A DNA stretch of 64,000 nucleotides from Cylindrobasidium torrendii FP15055 ss-10 (lineage: Eukaryota > Basidiomycota > Agaricomycetes > Agaricales > Physalacriaceae), in contig KN880532.1 of the NCBI GenBank assembly GCA_000934385.1, forward strand, positions 9,318-73,317, written 5' to 3'. The translations under genes were made by a program, and so were the position numbers. Under the pieces are notes generated by a model. That model was not told the origin of the DNA, did not search any database, and saw nothing but the letters and a program-made list of their open reading frames with translations. Position 1 is the first letter of the stretch; every line of letters starts with the position of its first letter. This document shows, piece by piece, positions 12,401 to 22,994 of this stretch.

Positions 12401-13419
12401 AGGATCACCAACGATAGTCACACATTTAGCAATAGCAAGAGCGCGCATTAGTCCGTATTGTGTCAAGTTCGTGTCCTGGCTAGGGTAATGTCAGCTCCAC
12501 TTGGAGATATCCCGGGCTCTGCGTACAATTCATCAACGAGGACATGTTGACACCAAGTGACGGATGGTCGGTATGAGCTAAATAACTCAAGACCGACAAG
12601 GAGTAGATCGTCGAAGTCAAGGCTGTTATTTTTCTTGAGGGTGTCCTCGTATTCTTGGTAGACCTCAGAGAGGATGCGGTCCATGATCTTCACGGTGTTC
12701 AATTCGTCAGGATGAAAGGGAGGGCAGGCTTCGAGAAGGGCCTCAGAGGTGACTCCTTTGGCCTTGAAGCCAGAGATCTTGGACTGAATATTTGCGGAGG
12801 ACAGTACTATTTCCTTCTCCTTGAGCAGTTCCTTGCGTGGCTTCATAAGGGTCGTAATGATTTTCTTGCTATCAAGTTGTTCGGATGAAGAATCTTTCGG
12901 TAATTTTGACGACGCACCCTTCCTCATTATCGCAGACCGTGAAATTATCCTTTATTCCAACATGAACCGCATATTTCCGGATGTACAACGAGCAGAGCGA
13001 ATGGAAGGTACCCATCCTAACTTCACGAGTCTGCTGTTTGCCGATAAGCTTTTGGAGGCGCTCTTGCATTTCATTGGCGGCCTTCTTGGTGAAACTGTTT
13101 GTTATTGAGTAATTATGCACCAATTCCAGATGAACCTTACGTGACCGCGCAAATGCTGCGTGGAGGAATACGATGCACCATGATGAGATGGGCAATGCGA
13201 GATGTGAGGACCTGTGCCATTAAGTCCAGTTTGAGCGCATATAGTCAATTACACACTTTAGTTTTCCCACTTCCTGGTCCAGCCAAGATTTGTAGCGGTA
13301 TATGCGGGTCGTGTTCGACAGCTACGATTAGTACAGGTCAGCCGTTGCCTGTCGGTAAGATGTTTCTTCGTACCTTTACGTTGCGCAGCGTTCAAAGAAT
13401 CTAGGTATGTTGCAGCCAT
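9493..13419 (-). CDS. SRS2: Srs2-type UvrD-family 3'-5' DNA helicase
   Basis: A superfamily 1A helicase that in fungi strips Rad51 filaments and limits recombination at replication forks. The start MAATYLDSLNAAQRK at 13419 fits the Q-motif. Motif I is AGPGSGKTK (near 13280), Ia CAVTFTKKAANEM, II VLVDE followed by a splice junction (near 12510), III GDPDQSIYGWR across an intron (12380-12440), V TCHAAKGLEWPV (near 11000) and VI ERRLLYVACTRAK (near 10800). About ten introns break the motor region. The last exon encodes a roughly 400-residue, mostly disordered tail with a SUMO-interaction-like motif SIIDIS (9838-9855), five psi-K-x-E sites, and a basic end GYSNKKFKPPL. Length is about 900 residues. 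It could be another fungal UvrD paralogue, but the tail with SUMO signals favours Srs2. Confidence 0.88.
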
Positions 13420-13870
13420 GCTTGATTTCCAACCTCATAAAATCAAGCAAGTCGCGGTCACAAGTCAACGCGTCTCGCGTGTAGATCATGTGTGATTCGA
13501 TCGGCCGTTGCGGCAACGGCCGCGGCAATCAGGTGTGATGCGCTGAATATTTCGACTGTACTGTATCTAGGTGTATTGACTTTCATTGGGCAGGGGAATT
13601 TGATCAATTTGTCGTTATATGAGTGGATTTCCAGTATTTACACAAACTTGTCGGCCAAGATCTACCTCTTCTCAAGGCAGTCTTACTCTATGGTTGAACG
13701 TTGAACGTTTGAACGGGAATGCACTACACCCGAATTATCATGTACTACGCTAGTGACACTAACGTCGATGACATGAACTGTTAGCATTGTGATAGCGAGC
13801 CTACATGTAGAGTTGGTAACTACTGCTGTAGGTGATCATAAACATGAAGACTACCCTACCATGGGCAGCG
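13420..13870. other. Intergenic between helicase and ketopantoate-reductase-like genes
   Basis: It contains the 5' flank of the minus-strand helicase gene and the 3' flank of the minus-strand gene upstream. No coding segment or clear element is recognised; a GGCAACGGCCGCGGC-like GC patch sits near 13510. Confidence 0.5.
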
Positions 13871-15118
13871 TTACATGTTTTGATCCAATGGGATGCTGGA
13901 CCTCATTCCGACCAGGTTGTAAAGAACCCTAAGGGTTGGGACAGGAATCTTCGCCTCACTCTTCAGATCCGTCGCGAGCTTCAAGAGCCGCCCAGTGAGA
14001 TGATTGACCTCCGTGGGTTTCCCCTTCCGCACATCAGAAAGCATTTGCGACATTTGTCCAGGAGAGTCTTTCAAGTAGTCCATCACAGTGCTCTCCAGCG
14101 TGCGGGGATGTAGTGCATCTGGAAGCGCACGCATCATGGATGGCGTCCAATTCTTGCCAGCCGTGTCGCGTGTGGACTGGTTGAGTTCGGCTTGGAAGAT
14201 TTTGCTAGCCTCGTTACACGCATTGCTAATGATGTGTCGTGCGTAGTCCGTGGTCAAGAGGTAACCATTCGTGCAGCGCATTACAGCAGTGAGCGGATCC
14301 ACAATGGAGTCTATCACAAGCCGTTCACGAATAAGCACTTGCAAGTCGGAATTGGAAAGCCAAGTTGGGTTGAGCTCTTCTACACTCTTGAGCAATTGTA
14401 CCGAGGTCGCTAGACTGTGCAAGCGTTCGGGATGTGGATGTTTTGGGGGTATAATGTCTTCTACTCTGCCGGCGCGGTCGAAGGGGGATAGTGCCTGGTT
14501 GTGAAAACCTGCCTCAGCCTGGACATAGGGATCATTTGGAAGAACGCTGAACTCGAGTTTTCCTGAATGAGTGTGGATGAAATCCAAGACGCCCTGTTGG
14601 TAGACGCGATGTGAGTGAGAAGCGATGACAAAATGGGGTCGGGTGGCCGGGTCGGTGAACAATTCCTTCACAACATCGTCGTACACTCCCAGACCGTTCT
14701 GGAGCATGACCACCGTGGACGAGCGATTGAGGCGCGACTTCAGCATCGAGAGCATTGGCTTTGCCGAAAATGTACGCGTGCTCATGAAGAGAATATCAAT
14801 AGGATTTTCGGGGATGCGGTTTGTTCGACGTCGCGCGGATTGAGAAGGGTTTGGTATTGATGCCAGGAAGCCGTAGGCTGCTCGTCGTACTCCGTCCTTC
14901 GTGACATGAACGGCACCGTTCTGTTTGCCCACGAAGTCATCCATTTGAAGTGAGTTTCTGCGAATGACCGTGATGTTGCTAGTCGATGGCATATTTCGGC
15001 GCAGGTGAAAGGCCAATAAACCTCCAATTGGGCCATGGACGCCGACGAAGTAGACGTGTGAGGGTGCAAACAAAGACATTTGACTCCAGGTGGCCTTCCC
15101 TCTGAGCTGTGATAGCAA
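13871..15118 (-). CDS. 2-dehydropantoate 2-reductase (PanE/ApbA)-like protein
   Basis: The family reduces ketopantoate to pantoate with NADPH on the route to CoA. This intronless 415-residue frame has an N-terminal dinucleotide fold with the GxxGxxG-like VGVHGPIGGLLA (about residues 26-37), a TVVMLQNGLG block, and a C-terminal helical domain with IDSIVDPLTAVMRCTNG and TEVNHLTGRLL. The glutamate of the last block matches the conserved catalytic Glu. However, the stretch that is KLAxNxxINPLT in the bacterial enzymes reads RLVIDSIVDPLT here, so the catalytic lysine appears to be arginine. It may be a paralogue with altered activity. The first 14 residues before MSLFAPSH are basic and could be mitochondrial targeting, or translation may start at that second Met. 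Confidence 0.8.
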   Translation of the reverse strand: MLSQLRGKATWSQMSLFAPSHVYFVGVHGPIGGLLAFHLRRNMPSTSNITVIRRNSLQMDDFVGKQNGAVHVTKDGVRRAAYGFLASIPNPSQSARRRTNRIPENPIDILFMSTRTFSAKPMLSMLKSRLNRSSTVVMLQNGLGVYDDVVKELFTDPATRPHFVIASHSHRVYQQGVLDFIHTHSGKLEFSVLPNDPYVQAEAGFHNQALSPFDRAGRVEDIIPPKHPHPERLHSLATSVQLLKSVEELNPTWLSNSDLQVLIRERLVIDSIVDPLTAVMRCTNGYLLTTDYARHIISNACNEASKIFQAELNQSTRDTAGKNWTPSMMRALPDALHPRTLESTVMDYLKDSPGQMSQMLSDVRKGKPTEVNHLTGRLLKLATDLKSEAKIPVPTLRVLYNLVGMRSSIPLDQNM

Positions 15119-15713
15119 ACCATTATGAGGAAGCGTAGAGGTGTGTGGTAGCTAAAAGCACTGACAATTGACAAGACAGAAGGAAAGCAAGGGGGAACTT
15201 CCGTGACACGCGAGTTCGATAAAGGCTCCGAACGGGCTTGATTCCGACTTTGCCAGTGACCTTACCTGGACCTTACTCGAGTATTATGAATACTAGTCGG
15301 CAGCTCTATGAAAATCGAGCTTGACAAAGGCCGTCTACTCATTCGGTCCATCCAGACAGCCCCGACGCGTTTTACAAGCGCTAGCCTTCGTATTCCAACG
15401 GAGAACATCTCGTATTTGAACATACCTCTAGTACTGTCTCAACAAAGCATCATATAAACAGGTAGGTTCATGGTCAACATCCACCGTTGTGTAGGGAGTG
15501 TCGTCCTCCTTGCCCTGCGAACCATTATTTGCAGTTAGACTGGACCAGCCCAGTGACCTATGTCCGCTTTGCAAGCCGCGAAGCTGATGTCAAGAGAACG
15601 CTCATCGTGAGCTCTAAACAGGTGTAAATACTGCCATCTGATAAAACCAATTCCCCTCATCCTCTTCCTCTTCACACCATCTCACACTTCGACGCACACT
15701 TCTCGAAATTAAA
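15119..15713. other. Divergent intergenic region between PanE-like and AKR genes
   Basis: The 595 bp region serves both the minus-strand PanE-like gene and the plus-strand aldo-keto reductase gene. A TATAAA at 15453-15458 faces the AKR gene but lies 260 bp from its ATG, so either the 5' UTR is long or the element is coincidental. A CT-rich tract immediately precedes the AKR start. Confidence 0.5.
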
Positions 15714-17107
15714 ATGGCCACCACCGTAACTCTTGCCCGAACCGGACAAAAGGTCTAGAATTTCACAATAAATGTCAACGCATTCTTCTTGGCTGATTGA
15801 TGTTGCCCGTATAGATGCCTCTCGTTGGGTAAGCCCTCGTCCTCGAACTTTGGCAAAACTTGGCTCCAACACAATTTGTTAGCTTTGGCCTCTGGAAGGT
15901 CACCAATGAAATCTGCGCTGACACCGTTTACAACGCAATCAAGAGTGGCTATCGTCTGTTCGACGGCGCCTGCGACTATGGTAATGAGAAGGAAGCGGGT
16001 GAAGGCGTCCGTCGCGCAATCGTCGATGGACTAGTCAAGCGCGAAGAACTTTGTACGTCCTACGCATTCGTCGATGTGCATGCACTCCTTAACTCTTCTG
16101 GAAGTCATCACCACAAAGGCTTGTAACGTTATTTGATGTGTTGACAATACCTTTAATCAAGCCATGCTATGTAGCTATGGAACACCTTCCACAGCAAAGA
16201 ACATGTGAGTAGGGAGAGGGTTATGCAGCTCGCTCTCCCTCGTATTAACACTACGTCGAGGTCGCGTCTGCAGCCCGCAAACAACTCCAAGACTGGGGTC
16301 TTGAATATTTCGACCTGTTCCTCATCCACTTCCCGGTATCCCTGGAGTACGTTGATCCAAATCACCGCTACCCTCCCGCTTGGTGGGGCGATGACAAGAA
16401 GGTTCATACATGTTCGTTGGCTTGATAAACAATATGTGCCATTTTTGATATTTGTCATTCAGCCAACGATACGATCCAGGAGACCTGGACCGCGATGGAA
16501 CAGCTTGTCGACGACGGTCTTGCTAAGAACATCGGCATCAGCAACTTTAGTGGCCAGTCAATCATCGACATACTGCGTTATGCCCGCTACGCACCACAGG
16601 TTTTGCAGATCGAAATACATCCTTACTTGACGCAGGAACCGTTGGTCAAGCTCTGCCAGGTTCTTGGAATTGCCGTGACCGCGTACTCGTCGCTAGGACC
16701 TCAGGGATACATCGAGCTAGGCATGGACAAGTCCTTGCCCAGCCTTCTCAGTCATAGTTCTGTCATTCAGATAGCTGAAGCGCATGCGAAAAGTATGTTT
16801 GCGCATACCATGTTCCGTCACTCCAAAGCTCACGGGGAATTCAGCTCCTGCACAAGTCATTCTTCGATGGGCTACTCAGCGCAACATTGCTGTCATCCCA
16901 AAGAGCAACAACCAGGAGCGTTTGACCCAGAACGTCCAATGTATTGGATTCGACCTGAGCAAAGCCGACATGAAGACTATTAGTAGCCTCAACCAGGACC
17001 TCAGGGTGCGATGCAGATCCTAGCCCCGCCTATTATGTCTATGCTTACGCTCGTTCCAGCTCAATGACCCAGCTGAGATTGATCCTCGTTTGGCTATCTT
17101 TGCTTGA
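15714..17107 (+). CDS. NAD(P)H-dependent D-xylose reductase-type aldo-keto reductase
   Basis: It reduces aldoses such as D-xylose to the alditol, first step of fungal pentose use. Nine exons (15714-15752, 15815-15828, 15883-16052, 16105-16118, 16175-16204, 16261-16411, 16463-16792, 16845-17005, 17060-17107) join to 318 residues, the usual AKR length. The barrel begins PLVGFGLWKV. The tetrad is visible: Asp and Tyr in [10 protein letters not shown], Lys in FITTKLW, His in FLIHFP. The xylose-reductase family block [11 protein letters not shown] is present, as is the cofactor-phosphate site [10 protein letters not shown]. Exons 2 and 4 are each only 14 nt, and the intron after exon 4 needs a GC donor (AAAG|GCTTGT). 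Substrate preference is inferred from the family. Confidence 0.92.
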
Positions 17108-17340
17108 AGTGATTTTAAATTGGAATCATACATTGTAATATTTAGTGAACAAATCAGTGAACTGTCCAATTTGTGACTCTGGACGAGTCACGTCCGGTCG
17201 TAGATTGACTTGAGGCCAGAAGATTCACAAGCTTTGTCGACACAAGTGTGCGTTGAGTCGAATGACTGTGCCACTGACTGTGCCGACCTGCGGCACAGCA
17301 AGGCACTTGCCGCGAGGCCGAAAGTGACGTAGAGTGAGAG

Positions 17341-17348
17341 TATATAAT
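17341..17348 (+). promoter_or_regulatory. TATA-box-like element TATATAAT very close to a start codon
   Basis: TATATAAT ends only 29 bp before the ATG at 17378 of the PB1 protein gene. A normal TATA-to-start-site distance would leave almost no 5' leader. Either the leader is extremely short or initiation uses a later ATG. Confidence 0.45.
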
Positions 17349-17377
17349 AGACTGCGCTCCGAGAGTGTATCTCTTCA

Positions 17378-19853
17378 ATGTCGACCATCACTTTCAAACT
17401 CAAGTCGTCGCTCGGCGGGGAGACCCGTCGAGTCTCTTTCAATGTACCCCCTTCATGGAACATATTGGCCTCTCGCATCCGCGAGCTGTACGGGATTCCT
17501 GCAGAGAACCTTGGCGTCACGTACACCGACGCAGACGGCGACCAGATTACGCTCAGTAGCGATGAGGAACTGCGCGAGTTTTATCGCTCCTCGTTCAGTC
17601 CCGGCGATGTCGTCAGGTTCAATGTCCAGGATCTGAGGCAAACTCGCACTGAGAGTCTGCGTTCATCGTTTGCCGATACGGCCTCCAACCCATCTCGCCG
17701 CAATACTTTTGGAAAAGATCCCATCCTTCAGTTCCATATCGACGAGGACTGGCAGAGTGTTCCCACATTCAACAACGTCTACCAGCCTGCCGCACCCCCA
17801 TCGGAGCATGGATACCTCGAGACCATCACGAGTGTGTCGGACGAGGCTGAGCGCGACAACGAAGATGAGCAACCTTTCGAAGAGGCAAAGGAAGAGTTGG
17901 CACCTGCCTCGCCGGCGCGCAGGGCCTCCTCCAAAGCTCCCTCCAGCCGGGACTCGTCTATCTATGGGGCTCCCATCCCTCGCGTCAACAAGGGCAAAGG
18001 TCGGGCTCTCTACAGCCCCTCCTTGTCGTCGGACCACCACACAGATTTTGAGGATGAGCTGTTGGCGACGCCCAAGCAAGCCATGTCCGACTTCAGCGCC
18101 TTCCCACAATACGAGAAGGAACTACCGAACTTGTATAGCGTCCATTCGTCTACTCCACACATGGAGAGCCCACATCTGAAGAGGACACAAGGCTCGTTGA
18201 TCCCTGTTGTCGACAAGCACGGCAGCAAGTCGCCCTCATCCACGTCTTCATCGCCATCCCCGAGCCAGCCGTCGACGCCGAGTCCAAGGGTTCCCCGTGC
18301 TCCCCGTGTCCCCCGAACGCCAACCAATATCAGCTTGGAAAGCGAAGGAGATTTCTCCGACCCGCCTCTTGCTCAGCTCGACGACAAAGGCCCGGCGCCG
18401 CCCCAGGATCCTTCCATTGCCAACGATATTGCGTTCTTGCTCGATTCCGTGCGCACAGTCTTCCAATCCCATCCAGAGCTCTCCGACAGCTTTGCGCACA
18501 TCATCAAGAACACCTCCAATGGACAGTATTGGCAACAGCAACGAGAAACGATTGCCCGTGCTGCAAGTGAGTATGCTGCCGCGACTGCCGCTTCTGCTAC
18601 CAGTGCTGCTATCGGCGGACAAGGCCAGGCGCGCTCCGAGTCCGACGCTGGGACAAAGGTTTCTGAGGCAATTGCAGCGTTTGCCCGTACTATTGCCAAC
18701 ACTGCAGCCGGCGCCAGTAGTGGTGGTAACGTTGATGCAGGATTTCTAGGTGAGGGTGCATGGTGGACTCCTGGATTCCTGCCGCCTCCTGGACTTTCTT
18801 CTCCAGGAGATTCCGCTGCTCGTCCACCTCCACCACTTGGTCTTTTTGGACAGCATCCACATCCTGGATCCCCTGGGATAGTCCCTCCTCCTCATGGCCA
18901 CAGCTCGCCTGGCCACCGCCATTGGCCTGATCACGGACCGCCATTCCCGCCGCCACCCGGCATGTTCCCTCCTGGCCCTCCGCCTCCAGGGATGGGTCGC
19001 CAGAGTAGTCTGCGCCGTATTGGCAGCTTTGGACCACATTCTCGTCCCGGCAGCTTTGGGCCGTCGTCGCGTCCTGGTAGTTTTGGGCCAGGCAATCTTG
19101 GACCAGGTAATTTCTATGGACCTCCGCCTCCGCACCCACAGGATTTCTTCCGACCAGGGCCACCACCGCCACCACCACCTCCAGGTGGGGATCTCGTCCG
19201 CTCGACGTCGCAGAGACGCAGCCCACCTCCAGGATCCGACCCAGAGCGTACCAAGATGCTGAAGACCGAAGTTGAGGCTGCGAAGCTGTTGTATAAGCGG
19301 CAGAAAGAGAGGTATCGCCAGGATAGAGAAGCAAGGCAGCAGATCAAGCAGGCGGAGTCTGCAAAGAAAATTGAACCGTGCGTGCTCTCTATCGTTTTCT
19401 TTCTACTCTGTAATACTGACTATGCTGTTTACAGTAATCCCACGACGCGCACAATGGACGATTCGTCCGCTCAGCAGCCTGTCAACGCTGCGATGGCTGG
19501 CAGCGCCCGTGGACGGTACCCACAGTTCGATAACTATATGCCCCGCCGTTCAAACACTCACACCGGGCTTGTGCACCCTCGGGACCGTGCTATCGGAAGA
19601 ATTACTCGCAAGCTGGCTGATGTACGTCTGTCTCGTCGTTTTCCCTTTCAGCCATGGCTCATGCACCTTCCAGATGGGCTTCAGCGAGTCGGCACACCCG
19701 AACATGACCCGCACCATTCGGGCACACATCCCGGAGAGTGGGGACGTCTCGCGCGAGGCAGAGGACAATATCGTCACCACTTTTATCGAGGAGCTTGAGG
19801 AGGAGCATCCGGATGATGAGCCATCGCGTGCATCCACGAGTCGCAAACTGTGA
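17378..19853 (+). CDS. PB1 and UBA-like domain protein with a putative Atg8-interacting motif (p62/NBR1-like architecture)
   Basis: Three exons (17378-19377, 19435-19621, 19674-19853) give 788 residues. Residues 1-85 form a PB1 domain: basic-face lysines in FKLKSS and an acidic OPCA-like segment DADGDQITLSSDEEL, so it could polymerise head to tail. At residues 122-128 DEDWQSV (nt 17741-17761) fits the acidic W-x-x-V LIR/AIM pattern used to bind Atg8. The centre is disordered and proline-rich (about 290-650), with a helical Ala-rich part, PPPP runs and GSFGP repeats, then a charged coiled coil KLLYKRQKERYRQDREARQQ (quoted core). The end KLADMGFSES...FIEELEEE looks like a UBA domain. No ZZ finger or NBR1 FW domain is visible. 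A role as a selective-autophagy or ubiquitin scaffold is inferred from architecture only. Confidence 0.8.
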
Positions 19854-22800
19854 ACGGAATTTTACAAGGACATGATTTACTAGCTTCGATATTTGTGCTA
19901 CTATGTAGTACCATGGACTAGACTACGTATGTGTGTAAATATGCTTTTCAGTGAAACGATAGGTAAGTAGCTGCTGTTTATAAGTATGCGATACTTTCAG
20001 CGAGGTTCGATGCCGGTTGGACAGTGTTTGAAATATTGAGTGGCACCGGTCCGGTCGTGACATTCGATCGACTTCCATTGTCGTACCAAACAATGGCAGC
20101 CCGCCGCAACGGTACCCGAGCCCGGTGGAAGCACCTGGTTTTTGAGTACACAACAGACTCGCAAGCAGGAATTAATCGTAGTTATCACCGCTGGAGAGGA
20201 GCCAACGAGATGGAGTGATCATGTACTAACGGTGATGGCAAGCTATAAAGCTAACTCTTGATTTTAAAGTCAGGTCTTGACGAGTAGAGTGATTGGTTGA
20301 GTGATCCAACGTTGCTCAGCATATCTGATCAAACGCTTATGTACTGCTATGCGCATGAAGCGATTTCAGTAGCCATTGAATGGACTGACTGCTTGATCAT
20401 AGAGTAGGTGCTAACGCACGATCCTACAGGCTACGTGCTTATGGGACGTCTGCCAAAATGAGATCGTTTGTCTTCCTTCATCTTTGTATTCTAGTATTTT
20501 GAACAGTGGATAGTTTTCGTTTACATTTTGCTAACTCTAACTCTAACAAGTGCCTATCACGTATCAAGTACCGAGAAAACAGAGCGCTTAGCTGCACTTC
20601 ATCCCACGATAAATGATTCAACTCTATCCTCCATCATCCCAGGAGCATCACAAATTCGAATAATAGTACTTGTACGCACAGATATGAAGTAGCGACCCTG
20701 TTTAGTGATGTATCGCGACATGTAAACTGCATTAGTCTCCAACGTTGGTTTACGCTCGAACGTCTGGCACCCGTAAGCAAGATATACCCTGGAAGAGTAC
20801 TCGAATATATCCAAAACGTGGCCGAGGCGTAACAACGCACGCCACAGGCCCATTTGGGAATGTATGGTTTGGGACGAGTCTAGCCTGCGAGCCTCGAACC
20901 CAATCTATGTTTCGGAGATCATTCTCAAATCTCATAGGTCCTATGTCCGTGTGGGTGCTTGTAGGTCCATTCCTGCTGTTATGGGCTCGTAGATCCATCC
21001 TGGTCAAGCACGAGATGGCTGTCGCAAAGGGTGTGTCTATTATCTGAGGCCCAGAGTACGACTACGCGATCAAAATCCAAATGCTATTGCTGACCCCAAC
21101 TCGCGCGAGGACAGGGTTTGCCCACTTTCTTCTCCTTGGACCTTGTACGACTCACAGGAAAAGCCCGTGCTTTGCGGTGGTCCCTTTAGCGGAGGATTGA
21201 GGCCTGAATCCTGTAGGTGGTGTGCCAGGGTGTGCCGTGGCTTCGAAAGAGTTGGTAATGAAACGGGAGAGATTGGCACCGGGCCACTGTGGATCAATTA
21301 AGTAAATGAATGAATGTGGGGGTTCCTCTTGTTTACTTGCGGGTTAGTAGAGGCCGTAGTGTAAATAGTAAATACTGGTGAATTCAGGCATCAGATAAGT
21401 GCAAACGGCACGCTGTGGGCCACCGGACCCACGTTGAAGCTGGAAGAATTGACACAGAACCGGGGATTCTGATGATCGCGCCGCGCCGCGTTTGGATTCA
21501 ATTTTAGTACCTTTTCATTATGGGTTCTATAGCATTGGGGTCCCTGAACAACGTTAGTTAACAAGTCAGCCGTATACCCGTTAATGCAGAAATGGGAAAC
21601 TCACAGCCATATACTCTGCCTTTTCCCGACGTATGTCCTAAACGTTCCTTTCTTTCTCACGACGCGCGCTCTGCTTGTGTTCGTCTCTGTGTGCTCTCGG
21701 GGGCAGTGCCGCATCCACACGGGCCAAAGAAGCTGCCATGTGCTGATCGGGATTATCCGCCGATTCTAATTTCTCACGCTTCGTGACGTATTTTGTTATT
21801 TGCTCCGAATCGACGCGATCGGCCATTGCTTTCAATTAACCAAAGCGGAAAACGGTGAATTCAGCCACAATGGGTAAGTCAAGTACAGATTACGCTACTG
21901 TTTCCGCTGGAAATCAGTTTCGAAACGGCACTCCACGTCTCCTATATTGCGAGAGCTTGGTAGGTCTTGGAACCACAGGTTGAACTAGAAGAGATGCCCT
22001 GCACTGGTCAAAAAGTCCTCTCCATTGCATACAGCGTTGCGTCTTCTTGCCTGATTTTTCCCCCAGTCACAGAGTTGGAATTTTTTAGCCCGTTGGTGAG
22101 CTTGAGCGCATAACACGGTGCCCACGTTGTCGCGATCGACGGTCCGCCTACGCAACAGCCATTTCGTGAATTGTTTTGGTACGAAACAACTCATCCGGGA
22201 CGATTCCGTGTGTACAGCCCTCGCAAGCGCGCACACCGACCGAATGGCCGCTCGTTTCCTATTTCCCACAGTGGACATGATGGTATATGTATGGCGCCGG
22301 AATTTAGTGCTTCTATGTCACGACCACACAACAGCAATCTTCCCTCTCATTGTGCAGCGAGAGAGGGCGGAAACTGCCCGCCGCGAAAGTCCGGGAATGT
22401 CGAGCGTGACTACATGTGACTCATTTTATCTCTACACACCGTTTCAGGCAGTTGTTGACCATTGTTTTCTTAGGCGAATTGCCATTCTCCGGTTGACCCA
22501 TTCAGATAGCACATTGGATGATCGGCAAGTTGTGGGACCCCAATTGACAGAGCGCGGCATCGAACTGCGAGTAGGAGCAGAAGCTGGTATGGAAGGCCGC
22601 CGTCATCCCGATGCGTTTGTTGAGAGAATACGCCAGCGACCTTACTGACAGCGAAATCGCTGGGATTTTTGACCGATTCTGGGGAGCGTCCCACGTTTTG
22701 GCCAGTCGAATAGCGTACCACGCCTCTACACGGGTTAGTGCCTATCAAGCCGATGTCGATGCGGTGTGCGAAATTGCTCACTTCATTTAAAGCCCTTTCC

Positions 22801-22994
22801 GGGACTGTTGGATCTCGGATACAAGTCAAGATCTTAATTGGCAGCCGAAAAGGTCCCATTAACCGGCCTTGGTGTAAATGATGTATCTTCCCGTGGGTTG
22901 ACATTTAAAAGTCCATGCTACAGCACTTCATTACTTACATCCACTCACTACCCCCCCATTGCCGTGTTCGCCACACTTTTTTTCTTCTCTCGAA
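19854..22994. other. Gene-poor 3.1 kb stretch
   Basis: No exon chain with recognisable protein could be assembled on either strand. The longest frames (plus 22118-22648, minus 22470-22904) overlap each other and show no family resemblance. An ATGGGTAAGTC at 21870 looks like a start codon next to a splice donor but leads nowhere recognisable. The right-hand 100 bp, with ACTACCCCCCCATTG and a T/C tract, is the likely core promoter of the TEA-factor gene. The region may hold long regulatory sequence, a non-coding transcript or decayed repeats. Confidence 0.5.

Noticed and set aside
20870..21010. GGGTTCGAGGC on the minus strand near 20890, a possible tRNA T arm
   Set aside because: Only a partial stem forms and no D arm or anticodon arm could be drawn upstream.
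21870..21960. ATGGGTAAGTC resembling the first exon of a conserved gene (ATGG|GTAAGT)
   Set aside because: No downstream exon with recognisable protein follows within intron distance, and the direct reading ends after about 30 codons.
22118..22904. Overlapping ORFs of 176 codons (plus) and 144 codons (minus)
   Set aside because: They lie antiparallel over the same bases, neither shows domain-like sequence, and no splice-consistent extension was found.
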